A DNA stretch of 64,000 bases. Origin: Silene conica. Lineage: Eukaryota > Streptophyta > Magnoliopsida > Caryophyllales > Caryophyllaceae. The position numbers and the translations under genes were made by a program. Of this stretch, positions 1-10,332 are shown piece after piece. Numbering within the stretch: the first letter of the stretch is position 1; each line of letters begins with the position of its first letter. The stretch lies in contig CM055311.2 of NCBI GenBank assembly GCA_029255685.2, positions 16,514,952-16,578,951 on the forward strand. The letters are read 5' to 3'. The notes beneath the pieces were generated by a model, which saw only the letters and a program-made list of their open reading frames with translations, had not been told where the DNA came from and ran no database searches.

Positions 1-678
1 GTTCAAGTTCCGTTTCTAGAATTAGTCCAACAGGTTCCTTCATATCTTAAATTTATGAGACAGCTTTTGTCAAGAAAGAGGTCTCTAGATAAGGTTGAGT
101 CGGTGGCCCTCACTGAAGAGTCATCTAGTTTTCTATCACATGTTATTGCCCCTCACAAACTAGAGGACCCTGGTAGTTTTTCTGTCCCCTACAATATAGG
201 AACCTTCCCAGTAAAGAAGGCTTTATGCGACTTAGGTGCTAGTATCAGTGTCATGCCCCTAAGTGTTGCCTTAAAATTAGGAATGACCGAATTTGCAGTA
301 ACCAGCATGACTGTCCAGATGGCAGATCGTACATCTATGGAACCTGTAGGGGTGTTGGAAAACATCCCTGTGCGTATTGACAGGTTTTTCTTCCCAGTTG
401 ACTTCGTAGTTTTGGACATCCCAGAGGATGCCCATATACCTATAATACTAGGAAGACCCTTCCTCCACACTGCAGGAGCCATTATATATGTAGGCACTGG
501 GACTTTGACCTTCAAAGTAGGAAAGCATTCTATTATATATGGCCTATCTTATAGGAAGAAGGATGCTATGACCCCCATCACTTGTAATGCTATCACTTCT
601 GAAAAGAAGTATGAGGTCATCACTACTTCTCCTACTTTATTGCCTATTCCTGTATCTGTTTTTACACCTCCGCCCTAG
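1..678 (+). CDS. retropepsin-like aspartic protease region (partial, start outside window)
   Basis: The frame is open from the first base of the window. It carries the retropepsin signature DLGASISVMP about 75 residues in, with the usual downstream ILGRPFL strand (ILG-R-PFL) about 75 residues later. This is the protease that plant Ty3 elements use to process their Gag-Pol polyprotein. What comes before is unseen, and the frame ends in a proline-rich tail (TPPP) instead of running into reverse transcriptase. That points to a gag-protease-only element. The assignment to the protease family is firm; the clade is an inference. Confidence 0.85.
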   Translation, partial: VQVPFLELVQQVPSYLKFMRQLLSRKRSLDKVESVALTEESSSFLSHVIAPHKLEDPGSFSVPYNIGTFPVKKALCDLGASISVMPLSVALKLGMTEFAVTSMTVQMADRTSMEPVGVLENIPVRIDRFFFPVDFVVLDIPEDAHIPIILGRPFLHTAGAIIYVGTGTLTFKVGKHSIIYGLSYRKKDAMTPITCNAITSEKKYEVITTSPTLLPIPVSVFTPPP

Positions 679-690
679 ATTGGGAGCAAT

Positions 691-987
691 ATGGAGGACA
701 CTTCTATTATGGCTAATGTAGGAATTGGTTTGGGGAAACCCAAAGTGAAGGAAGTCATAGTCCAGAGAGGAGGAATGGGATGCTTAAGCTATGAGGAAGA
801 TGAAGACCCAGATGTCGTGGATCGGGAAGAGAAGAAGAAGAGAAGACAAGCTCAAGAGGAGAGGTCGTCGCATATGCTTTGCGACGGCGGGAAGAAGATG
901 TGTTCTGCTAATCAAGAGAACACCGTGGAGACTACGGCATGTCGTCAAAAGCCGTGGTCGGATATTTTCCGCATCTTTAGCGGATAG
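691..987 (+). CDS. short ORF downstream of protease, function unknown
   Basis: This 98-residue frame starts 12 bases after the protease stop. It begins with a hydrophobic/glycine part (MANVGIGLGKPK). A very acidic then basic stretch follows (EEDEDPD, then EEKKKRRQ). I recognise no domain. The GLGKP-KVKE segment recalls the glycine-rich tail that often follows protease in plant Ty3 polyproteins, so it may be the rest of the same polyprotein region. It may also be chance. Confidence 0.35.
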   Translation: MEDTSIMANVGIGLGKPKVKEVIVQRGGMGCLSYEEDEDPDVVDREEKKKRRQAQEERSSHMLCDGGKKMCSANQENTVETTACRQKPWSDIFRIFSG

Positions 988-1193
988 TTATTTCAAGTTT
1001 CAGTTTTTAAGACATTTTATTTTTATTTTGTGAGACTTTTTAATTTGGTTTGCTCGTAGTTTTAGAACTTTTTCCTTTATGCTTGCGTAGTTAAGACTTT
1101 AGACTTGTTTCTGGTATCTCGCGCATTTGTTGGGCGCATATTTAATGCTTTTTCAGGTTTTACGAAGAAACGAAGACCGTTGGGACACAGAAT

Positions 1194-1299
1194 GGTCGAC
1201 CGACCAGATACACAAGTCGGTCGACCTAGACGCTGTATCGCTGAAATTCCTGTAGTCTACAGGAAGGTCGGTTGACCTCTTTTTACGGGTCGATCGACC
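1194..1299 (+). repeat. two paired GGTCGGTCGACC-type motifs
   Basis: First pair: GGTCGACCGACC at 1194 and a GTCGGTCGACC form in register at 1215 (21 nt apart). Second pair: GGTCGGTTGACC at 1266 and GGTCGATCGACC at 1288 (22 nt apart). The two arms of the first pair are near-perfect inverted copies and could fold back. Confidence 0.85.
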
Positions 1300-1383
1300 T
1301 GCCTGTCCGTCGCAGTCGGTTCGTTTCTTCCTCGGAGATCGTGCAACCGTTCTTTGGTACTTGAGTGGCATTACTAGCCACCA

Positions 1384-1417
1384 AAACCTCCCAGCTTACG
1401 CTGGTTTGGGGAGGTTT
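1384..1417 (+). other. GC-rich hairpin in the element 3' region
   Basis: AAACCTCCC at the left pairs with GGGGAGGTTT at the right, and CCAGC with GCTGG further in, around a short loop. A T run follows. It is a stable stem-loop in the RNA. Its role in the element is unknown. Confidence 0.6.
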
Positions 1418-2308
1418 TTCTCATACGCTTATTAACCCAGTGAGTTATTTCCAGTTTTTTCTTTAGTTTTTATTTACTTGCATCTTTTCTTTAATTATGT
1501 GAAACCTTTACTTAGGCTAATGCACAATGGGGACATTGTGCGGGTTGGTTTGGGGAATGGTTTCGTGTCACATGCATTGCATTTTGTCACACGTTTATTG
1601 CATTTCCGTATTGCATTGTTCTTTTCTTTATTTTCCTTACATATACAAAAATAAAAAAAAATGAAAAAAAAATCAAAAATTCCAAAAAAATGCACGTTTA
1701 TTTTAGCATATAGGTCGAGTCGGAACGAAAGTATTTCAAGGATGATTTAGCTATCGTATATGTCTATGCCTTTACATTGCCTTGCCAACTTGTTTTAGTA
1801 TGAGAGTCTTTTGCATACCTACGAGTTTTTGTCAAACTATATGTATATCTTGAGACTTGACTTATACCTTGGCAACCTACTATACATTCTGAGTTTTAGA
1901 GCCTTATTCCTGGTTTCATTTTTAAACCAGTTGTCTAGGATGTGAGTAGTACTCTCCTTGGAACATGTCACATCAATATACATAAACATGAACTTGAATT
2001 GCTATATACTTGTTTTACTATCTCGTTTGTGAGTCTTGATACGTGCATTTGGGATCCCTTTTCTCATATTTACCCATAAGCTTCACATAGCCAAAATTGC
2101 CTTTTTATTCCCCCAAAACTACATCCCATACTTAGCCTACCCTTCCAAGCTAGTATTTGTGGTCTTTGGTTTAACTTTTGGGGCATCTTGGTTTATATGC
2201 TATCTTGAGCAAAAAGAGAAAAGAAAGAAAGAAAAGAAAAGGAACAGAAAAATCCAGAAAAGAAAGAAGAAAAAGAAAAACGAAAAAAGTCGAAAACATA
2301 CAGAAGCC

Positions 2309-2341
2309 AGTCGACCGACCTCTTTCATGGGTCGGCCGACC
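2309..2341 (+). repeat. paired GGTCGACCGACC / GGTCGGCCGACC motif
   Basis: An AGTCGACCGACC form at 2309 and GGTCGGCCGACC at 2330 start exactly 21 nt apart. The second arm is a perfect 12-nt palindrome. Confidence 0.85.
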
Positions 2342-3262
2342 AACTGTCATTATCAGATTCAAAATTCGTTCCAAAAAAAGTCCCTTTCTTTTATATGTTA
2401 TCACTCCCGTACTTCATTCAAAAATATTTGGGAGTCCTTTTCTATACAATGTGAGAGTTGTGCTACAAAAGAGCACATTCTTAATATCAAAAAGTTGTGA
2501 AATATGTTGTTGGGAAACGGTTTTACTAGCTTGGCTACTAACCCCACAAGTCCAAAAACATCTTAACCACTTTTACCTTTTACCTCACATATCTTCCATT
2601 ACCTCAATTGCATGTATCCAAGTCACTTAAATGAGATTGTTATACGAAGTTGTAGAATTCTTATTCATGTTAGATTGCAGACATGTTTCCATGGGTCGCA
2701 GTTAGGTGAGTGTCTCTACAAAATTACTTCTTTCTATCTTTTACATATACTCACCCTTTGCTTTATGAGTGTCTCGAGCGTACCGCGAGAGTCCATAGTA
2801 TAAAGTCTCTATAGTCTCTAGTGTTGCAAGTTTGACGACACCATAACTCGTTTGCATGACTTAAATACTTTCTCATTTTGTATTTGGCATTGGTTTAGGC
2901 TTACATGTAAATTTCGCTCTGAGATTGAAATCGTTCCATTAGTTAGGATCGAGTCTATTTCTTGCTTGAGGGCAAGCAAGGGTTTGGTTTGGGGAATTTG
3001 ATGCGTGTCTATTTTATGATGTTTTTCATCTATTTTTACACGCATTTGGTCGCTCATTTACTATGTTTTAGCCCTTATTTCCCAACAATCGTGTAATTTT
3101 TATGCACTTTTGCAGATTTATGCGGAAAAGGGACGATTTAGCACCAAATTCATGTCCTCGAGTCTTTTGCATAATTAAGGAACGAAGGAAAGTCAACCGG
3201 AGTCTTTATTTAAGTACCAAAGTCAAATCAAGAAGAAAACCGGAGATTTTCTATGCGGATAC

Positions 3263-3394
3263 GGTCGACCGACCTACTATATGGGTCGGCCGACCAGGCC
3301 TGATTTTTACGAAGTCCAAAATCTTGAAGAAAGCCCAGAATTTGCTTAAGCCCGTCAAAGAGGTCGACCGACCCACCAAAGTGGTCGACCGACC
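3263..3394 (+). repeat. two paired GGTCGACCGACC-type motifs inside the LTR
   Basis: Pair one: GGTCGACCGACC at 3263 and GGTCGGCCGACC at 3284. Pair two: GGTCGACCGACC at 3362 and at 3383. Both are exactly 21 nt start to start. Confidence 0.9.
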
Positions 3395-3878
3395 TCCGCG
3401 AAGTCCAGAAAGAGTTTTCGGAAATAGTTTAGAAGTGTGAAGCCTTTAGGAAACTCTAATTTTCTACCCTATATAAGCTAATCTTATGATTAGGGTTTGG
3501 TATTGAGTTTCTTAGTTAATAAGCCACAATAAAGTTACAATCTAGTTTTATTCCGTTTTTAGTTTATTTGTAATCTTTCAATAATTCCCAAGCATTCAAT
3601 AAAGTTTGTTCCTTTCTGCCCTAATTCCAACTTTGGTAAATTACTCTTTTAATCTAGCTTTATTATTGTTCTTATTATTATTGCATTCGTTTAAGTTAGA
3701 ATCCCAAGCTTTGTTAATTCTTGCATGTTTAGATTATCGTTCATCATGTTTTCCATGTTTATTCCCGTTTTCATAATTGTTTTAGTCACCATGAGTAGCT
3801 AAATTTCATATGTTAGGATGTAGGGGATGAATATGCATAGGTAACGTAAATTCCGAGACCGACCTGTAGCAGAGCCGT

Positions 3879-3952
3879 GGTCGGCCGACTCAATTAATGG
3901 GTCGGTCGACCAAGGCAGTGGTCGGCCGACTGGAGTAGCTGGTCGGTCGACC
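3879..3952 (+). repeat. four-copy run of the GGTCGGTCGACC motif inside the LTR
   Basis: GGTCGGCCGACT at 3879, GGTCGGTCGACC at 3900, GGTCGGCCGACT at 3920 and GGTCGGTCGACC at 3941. Spacings are 21, 20 and 21 nt, so two pairs are placed head to tail with alternating arm types. Confidence 0.9.
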
Positions 3953-4546
3953 AACTCGCGCTTGAATCCTGTTTCGTCTTTCCTTGTTGACTATAATATC
4001 CTACAATGAGACTGAAAGGAGACTTGTAGGACGTTAGTAATGACCTACCCAAGATTGAGAGATACGGGAAGGGCATTGGTTTACATCTTAAGACGGCTAG
4101 GTTGCTTAAGACTGAAAGGTATGTGACCTAGGATTTAGGAATCACCCTTATTGTTGACACCCAATAATTGTGAGACCTAGGAACTAATAGCATAGGCCGA
4201 AAGGAGCTATTAGGTATCATAGGCCGAAAGGATATGTTACACCCCTTACGCGACTGCAATACATGTTGACCTTAGGATTAATATTACCTTAGCTATTCAT
4301 TACCCCAAACATCCTAGCATCCCTTTTATCATATTTTATTCTCATCTTTTATTATTTGTTTGTTTTAATCTTTGCCTTAGACTTAGTAATCAACAAATCA
4401 AACCCCCAAATTTGTTACCTTTAAACATTAACATTCAAACAATAAGCATTCCCCACCTCCTTGTGGTTCGACCCTGACTTTTACTATCTATTGTTAAAGT
4501 TAGGAATTATAAATTTTATCTTTGATACCCTCAACGACGGGCATCA

Positions 4547-4997
4547 GAGGTAATTGTGGGTATGCTAAGTCCGAGCTTGATAGATATTTGGATGAGGTGC
4601 TTGGTGAACATGATGAGATAGGTTGTGATATATTGACATGGTGGAAATTAAATGGTCATAGATATCCAGTTTTAGCGCATATGGCTCATGATATATTAGG
4701 GATGCCTATTTCGACAGTAGCATCGGAATCCACATTTAGTGCCGGTCGTCGTCATCTTACCCCATTTAGAAGTTCTTTGTCTCCTAAGGTAATTTTTAAA
4801 CGTTTATTTTACTTATATTACATATTTTATTGTCTTAGTCATATCACTAATCTTTTTCATATTTTGTTTATCTTATATTTTTATATGTTAAAGTTTGTGG
4901 AAGCGCTTTTGTGTGCCCAAGATTGGATTCGTCCAAGAGATGAAAATCGATTTCACATTGAAGAGAGGTTGAAAGAATTGGGAAAGTACCAACAAGG
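4547..4997 (+). pseudogene. hAT transposase C-terminal dimerisation domain (interrupted gene)
   Basis: The frame encodes the classic hAT dimerisation block. It has D-ILTWWK, RYPVLAHMA, D-ILGMPISTVASE, FSAGRR and then, after an intron, the VEALLCAQDW motif. The first exon part runs to 4788. A GT at 4789 and an AG ending at 4893 bound an AT-rich intron of about 105 bases, and the joined frame stays in phase (SLSPK to FVEALLC). This domain mediates transposase oligomerisation. The upstream part with the zinc finger and most catalytic residues has been separated by the retroelement insertion, so this copy cannot be expressed as a normal transposase. A last small exon after 4997 is possible but unclear. 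Confidence 0.85.
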
Positions 4998-5399
4998 TCA
5001 AATTTTATACCCCTCATTATTTCTTTATTCGTGTAGAGCTCAATATTTTAAATTGATTTATAGTTTATTTTTTAAAAATTATTACTTATTTTGAATAGAT
5101 TTGGAGAATACACAACAGTAGATGGATCATGAAGATTTCATGGAGTCTCGTTGAAGATTAGACATTAAGAAACTTTGTATTATACTTGAATTTGGATATT
5201 TTTAGAAGTTAAAAGTTCTTTGTCTCGTTGAATATTTTTATATTTTGTTTGGACTTTGGATTTTGGATGGATTTTGCTATTTATTTGTTATTTTGAAGGA
5301 GATTGTGTTTTAAGTTTTAAGATTTATAAAAGACGCGTACGTGTAGTGCACAATATGACATACTAATTATAAATTATTGTTTAAACAATGATATTACGA

Positions 5400-5574
5400 A
5401 ATTGGCGGTCCAAAGGGTTACGGTCCGGGTTTAGCCGGACCTTAGGGTCGGTCCAAGGTCCGGTCGTTAAGCTTAGCGGTCCGGTCTGCGGGTCGAGAAA
5501 AAAGTTGGAGGCGGTCCACGGTCTACCCCGGTCCGGTCCGGTCCGGTCCGGGTTTGGACCTTTGTACAGCCTTA
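5400..5574 (+). repeat. hAT subterminal GGTCCGG repeats and 3' terminus
   Basis: At least ten GGTCCGG/CCGGTCC-like heptamers in both orientations lie within 160 bp and end in a run of tandem CGGTC units at 5530-5551. Subterminal repeats of this kind are transposase binding sites in hAT elements. The terminus is TTTGTACAGCCTTA. Confidence 0.8.
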
Positions 5575-6464
5575 CTCACGGTACACTGGACAGTTCCGCC
5601 TCCAATGCCCAGTCTTGTGGCAATGGTGGCACTCAGTGTTACCGTCTTTGCTCTTTGTCTTGCCTTGTGAGCTACTTGTCTCACCAGGCCCACTCTTAAA
5701 TCCGGCCCTTTTGAATTTAGGAGGCTTAGCTTTTGTTAGCTCTGCTTGAGCCTTTCCCTTACCCTTTCCCTTGTTTGCAATCATGAGAACGTCTTGCTTC
5801 ATGCTCCCACTCAATTTAAGATCCTTCTCGGTCTGTACGAGAAGGGAGTGTAGCTCATGAGGACTTTTCTTCATGTCATTCATGTAATAGTTCGTCCTGA
5901 ATAAGGAAAAACCATCATGAAGTGAATGAAGCATTCGATCAACGATTACGTTCTCACTGATCTTGCAGTTCAGGGACTCCAATTACTCGACATTCTCGAA
6001 TGTGTGGGCTAACTAGTTGGCCCTTTTTTGGAGTTTCGCATCGAAGAAGCGACAGGTATGCTCATATGAAACGATTCTCGGTGCTATTGAGAATTCGTTT
6101 ATTTGTGAGCGTCGTGAAAATCTTATTTGCACCATGGGAAATGAAGCGTCTTTGCAAATTGGGTTCCATTGCAAAAATGAGTACGTTCTTTATCGCACCC
6201 GCTTCCATAACGAAATCACTATAAGCTTGTGATACGTTAGCTCTAGCAGCGGGGTCTGGGTTAGGTGGTAACGGCTCGGTTAAATACTTGAGCTTACCAT
6301 CAGCTACAGCTGCATTCCGTAATGCAGCCTCCCAGTCCGCAAAGTTTGGACCCATCATTTTTCAGTCGCGTGGACTGATTCATGTGGTTCATAAAAGCCT
6401 TAAGCCATGATTATTTTCTTAGTGTGGCACTAGGCATAGGGGCATCATTATGACTAGCCATAGT
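5575..6464 (-). pseudogene. copia gag (fossil)
   Basis: The predicted fragments match the gag of the copia element at 53704 over most of its length. Shared stretches include FADWEAALRNAA, DFVMEAGAIKNVLI, RRFISHGANKIFTTLT and NYYMNDMKKSPHELHSLL, plus the CHHCHKTGHWRRNC zinc knuckle at the C-terminal end. It is a broken copy with several breaks, cut at the knuckle by the hAT element. Confidence 0.9.
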
Positions 6465-8236
6465 ATTTGCAGTATTATTGTTTAGTTTAGGTGAATTCTA
6501 TACTGTAAAGAAGAAATTAAAACATAATAAGCATACCATCGTTTTGTAAATAGTCTAGCAAAAACAGTTTAATGCGATGACTTTAGCATTTATATAATTG
6601 ATCTTCCTCAAGAACTATATAAACAATTCCAAGACTCAATTTCAGTAAATTGATAAGCCAACCTCTTGGCTAATTCTACATTTAGAATTCTTGGTCGATA
6701 AATTTCTGTAAATTCTATCTTTAGTCCACCATAACCACAGGATCGTACGAGGGTCATGATGTTGAGGTAAAATAAGTCAACAGCTACTACTTACCCAACG
6801 TAGAAGGGGTCATATGGAGAGTAAGGTCCTATATGCCTGATTGTCTGGCGACGAAGAAGGGATTCATAGTAATTTGACATATATAAGACTAATCTCAACT
6901 TTAGGTTATAGAGGAAGTTCTCATCATCTTTAGTTTTAATTCATTTAAGTGGACAAATATCTAGCATGCGAGAATGAATAAAATAAGGTGATGGCTTTAA
7001 GGAAAAACGTGTGACATCTGTATGTCGACACTGACTAGCATACATACTATATGACTCAATTTATATGCAATCTCAGGTGGTTTGGTTTAGGCGAAAAATG
7101 ATGCAAAACAAACATGTGAATGAAAAGCAAAACGGAAATAAAAACGAAAATAAAGAAAGTCCTAGTGTGGCCTATCCTACCAAAAAGAACAAAAATACAA
7201 CTTGGAATTCATTCAGCAATGGACCCTCGAAGCTTGTCTTGTCTTGATGTTCCTTCTTGGTGATGTAGTGGGAGTGAGCAATTCGATCTCCGTCTTGGTC
7301 TTCTTTATTACATTTGATGAATTGCATAATAAAATCATATTATTACATTCTAATTCCCAAAAACGTAAAAAAAAAATATAAAAAAATATTACACAAGGGA
7401 GATTCAAGATCTCATAAATAAATCACAAATTCTGTTTCCTTCATTACGAAAACATAATTTACTAAGGCCACACTAAGTATTACAAATTACAACTGACTGC
7501 AAAAACGTAAATAAATCCATCCATTCATTCAACAATATAATATATAGAATGCATCATACTAATCAAATTAATCTTTCAAGACATAATTCCGTAATTATGT
7601 AGAGTAATTTACCCAAACCACCATTTAATGATTTAAATTATGTGATAATTCCTTAACTAATCACATAATATTAATTAAACAAAACATATTCATATTATCG
7701 TATAATATGAATTAATCTAACATTATTTTAAACCTTTTTAAAATAATTGGGTATCAAAACTTGTGAACTTTTTCACAACATGTATACGTTATCCTTATAA
7801 TGCATAAAAAAACAAGACGAAAACAACCAGTAAAAATCAGCCGGAAAAAAAAAAAAAAACAGGTTGCTCTGAAAAAAAAAACATTCTGCTCAAAAATAAA
7901 TAAAAAAAAATTCCGCGTGAACAGTACCGCCGTGAACAGTACGGCGATTTTTTTTTTTTTTTTTAAAAAAAAATGAACTTGAAAAATAATGTCGGGTTGC
8001 TAAAATACAAGATCGATAACATTTAAAATCTAATGCTTATTAGACATTGATATAACAAATTTATTATTTTGTCATCTTAACTGATTAATACAACAACAAT
8101 AATAAATCAAAAAGGAAAACGAAAAACACAAAAAAAATGTCTCGGCTAAGAAAATTGCGACGACTTTTTTTTTCTCAAAACGTTTATGAAAATCATACAA
8201 AAATAAAATTCGTAAGCCTTATTCTCTGATACCAGT
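6465..8236 (-). other. 5' leader of the copia element
   Basis: Non-coding leader between PBS and gag. About 7155-7310 is the counterpart, in opposite orientation, of 52870-53045 in the young copia element (shared AGGCCACACTAGGAC and CATCAAGACAAGC). Close to the PBS (7913-7946) lies a direct pair of GTGAACAGTAC with poly-A and poly-T tracts around it. Confidence 0.75.
7916..7945. repeat. direct pair of CGTGAACAGTAC between homopolymer tracts
   Basis: CGTGAACAGTACC at 7916 is followed by CGTGAACAGTACG at 7931 (15 nt apart). An A-rich run lies to the left and T18/A9 runs lie to the right. It occupies the same place in the leader as the GGTCGGTCGACC pairs and A33/T10 tract of the related element at 52109-52351. 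Confidence 0.7.
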
Positions 8237-9168
8237 TGTAGGAAAATATCTGTAGATATTGTCAATTCTTTATGTGCAGGATTATAACAAATTTATAATG
8301 TATGATTTATAGTCATAAACGAAATACAAGATACAAAGATTGGGATCAAGAATTAAGGCCTAAGATCAGATATCAAAATAGATATCCTCCTAATCGTTGC
8401 ACCCAAGATGTCCTGAGAAATTCCCTTTCCTGAGCTAGAAACTACAAAATTACCTTTAATTTTGTGTAAGATGAAAAACTAGAGAGAGAGAAGGGAAGTA
8501 GTCGTGTAACTCGTACCCTTCAAGTGCAGAGTGAATGTTCTATTTATAGCTGCAAACAACCTTGCTATTAGACATCAACTAGGATTCCCCAAATCAGTAT
8601 TTGGTTCTACCTACATCACTTCACAACAACTGAACAACTTAATAATTGCTCAAACCGAAATTCTATCTTTATAGAATCGGTTATATCGCTCTCTCTTGTG
8701 TAATGCTTTATCTTATAAATATCTTATATTTATAATCCACTAATTAAATATAACCTTTTATATTTAATTAAATCATTTAAATATTATTAAATAATTTCAT
8801 TACACATAATTAAATATAACATTTTATATTTAATTACGAATTAACATTTTAATTCGTCTTAGCTAATATTATTTAATCAGTATTAAATAATTATATCATC
8901 ATTACATTGACTAACCGTTTAGTTATATAGGGTATCAATATGCTTACATTTTCATCTAATCATATCTCTCAGATTCCATCCTTTAGCAGTGACTCTTAGG
9001 GACCAGTTGATTACCGCCATCTGTATGACAATAATGCCAAACTTTCTAGCAAGCCAACCGTTATTGATAAACGTGAATCAACTGGCTAAAATACAAAGTA
9101 TACCCTATGTTCCTTTAAGAGATTTATACGTGTAGTCGCACTAACTGCTGAGGACACTAGCTCCAACA
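8237..9168 (-). repeat. 5' LTR of the copia element
   Basis: On the minus strand it starts TGTTGGAGCTAGTGTCC and ends CCTACA, two bases from the PBS. It is 932 bp long. Its start is similar in layout to the LTR at 51015 (TGTTGGGGCTGGTGTCC), supporting one wider family. Confidence 0.85.
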
Positions 9169-10332
9169 TAGAGTAGTGTGTGGCTCGTTGAAATTGCTTT
9201 AACCAAAAAAGACGATGATGAGAAAATTACATAGGCGTTGTTATCATGACATAGTTGCGATATGGAAAAAATATTACGAGAAATTTTCGGTACATGTAAA
9301 ACATTAGTAAATTTTAGAGAAGAGTTGGGCAATCGAAATGAACCTATGTTTGCAATATCACGTGTCGAGCAATCACCAATAATGAGGTCATCTGAGCCAT
9401 AGTAGGGTGAATGAAGAGCAAGGGTATCGAGGTCGTGGGTTACATGATGTGAATCCCTACTGTCCAATAGATGGTTCGGGTTCGGGTTCGGGTTGATAGC
9501 AAGGACTGAGGTTGCCGTATGGGCTGGTTGTGGCAGAAGTAAGGGCAGTTGGCAATGACGTGGCCCATTTGTCGACCCCATTGACAATGACCTTGAAAAG
9601 GACGTGGTGTAGCATTGGTGTTTGCGGAGCAGTGGTAATGTGGTATGTATTATTGTTTTGATAGTGACGGTTTTTGTTATTACGATAATTGTTATTATTA
9701 CGATACGATAAATTGGCAGTAGGTTGGAATAAATCCGAAGAGGGTTGTTGTTTGAGAATAAGCTCTTGATGGAGGAGTTTTTCGTGAAGTAATTCAAATA
9801 AATTAGGTCATCACGAGCTTTTACGGTGTCAATGACGGGTTTATATTGGCTATAGTCGAGGCCGCGAAGGACTTTCGAAACTATATCATTTGGGTACACG
9901 GTTTTACCCAATAATGTTAATTGATCAAGACACGTTTTAGACATGTTCATATAGTCACTGATCAATTGATCAGCGCTTTTGACTATTGAGTCTAATCGGT
10001 CTTTGAGTTGTAAAACATGGGCTCGATAGGGGTTATTGTAGGTGCTAGCCATGATGTCCCATGCCTCCTTAGCCGAGGTGGCACGAACGATAAGTGCTTG
10101 GACCGTATTAATTAATGTTCCCATGAGAGCTCCGAGGATCAAGCCATCTTGATTGAGCCACGAGAGATATGCGGGATTGGGTTTATCTTGGTTGTCGTCA
10201 ACTGACACGGTTGGTGGCGGTGATTTGGTTGAGCCATCGAGAAAGCCAAATAGACTATACCCGAATAGAATATTCATAAGTTGGAAACGCCAAGAGACGT
10301 AATTGGGTGGTGTAAGTTTTACACAGTGACTG

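Larger units (their letters stand above)
988..2998 (+). other. non-coding 3' region of the Ty3-type element
   Basis: About 2 kb between the last frame and the 3' LTR. It contains three pairs of the GGTCGGTCGACC-type motif (1194-1299 and 2309-2341), a strong hairpin (1384-1417), an A-rich stretch (2210-2290) and a purine/T-G tract ending GGTTTGGGGAATT just before the LTR. A similar GGTTTGGGGAATGG stretch occurs at about 1548. The frames that cross it look like chance frames. Confidence 0.7.
1..4546 (+). mobile_element. Ty3-type LTR retrotransposon, 3' part, gag/protease type
   Basis: Only the 3' portion lies in the window. Parts in order are a retropepsin-like protease frame (1-678), a short frame of unknown nature (691-987), about 2 kb of non-coding 3' region, a purine-rich tract (about 2975-2998) and a 3' LTR (2999-4546). 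No reverse transcriptase or integrase follows the protease, so the element looks non-autonomous, although its left half is unseen. The family resembles plant Athila/Tat-type Ty3 elements by its protease. It is inserted in a hAT transposon, whose sequence resumes directly after the LTR. The 5-bp target duplication should be GAGGT (4547-4551), but its partner is outside the window. The age cannot be judged from one LTR. Confidence 0.85.
2999..4546 (+). repeat. 3' LTR of the Ty3-type element
   Basis: It starts TGATGCGTGTC after a purine-rich tract and ends GACGGGCATCA, which gives TG...CA termini over 1548 bp. The hAT coding sequence starts directly afterwards. It holds four of the 21-nt-spaced motif pairs. 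TATA-like and AT-rich sequence (about 3465-3600) is the likely promoter/poly(A) part. Confidence 0.85.
4547..5574 (+). mobile_element. hAT DNA transposon, 3' part
   Basis: The 3' end of a hAT-superfamily transposon. It contains the C-terminal dimerisation domain of the transposase, then a non-coding tail packed with GGTCCGG/CCGGTCC subterminal repeats (about 5400-5555) and a terminus whose complement reads TAAGGCTGTACAAA. Copia gag sequence resumes right after. CTCACGGT (5575-5582) is the expected 8-bp target duplication, with its partner outside the window. The Ty3-type element to the left interrupts it, so the 5' part is not visible. Confidence 0.85.
5575..9168 (-). mobile_element. Ty1-copia element, 5' part (gag, leader, 5' LTR), interrupted by hAT
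   Basis: Reading on the minus strand: a 5' LTR (9168 to 8237), a primer-binding site (TGGTATCAGAG complement at 8224-8234), a leader of about 1.75 kb, then gag (about 6464 to 5575) up to its CCHC zinc knuckle. The hAT insertion starts there and the rest lies outside the window. Gag and leader are clearly related to those of the whole-looking copia element at 51015-59593. The gag is broken in several places. The likely target duplication is TAGAG (9169-9173), with its partner unseen. It is inserted in the copia element to its right. Confidence 0.9.

Noticed and set aside
691-987. Envelope-like protein after protease, as in some Athila elements
   Set aside because: There is no signal peptide, transmembrane segment or coiled coil, and the frame is too short.
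2036-2630. Two overlapping plus-strand frames of about 150 codons with RPLSWVGRPT-type motifs
   Set aside because: The V-RP repeats arise from translating the 21-nt-spaced DNA motif (7 codons per unit) and the rest is low complexity. The region is the non-coding 3' part of a retroelement.
3102-3440. 112-codon frame with VDRPTIWVGRP repeats
   Set aside because: It lies inside an LTR; its repeats are again the DNA motif read in frame.
1194-3952. Spaced GC repeats as a possible CRISPR array
   Set aside because: The repeats are only 12 nt, in pairs at irregular distances, in plant LTR-element DNA. No cas gene is present.
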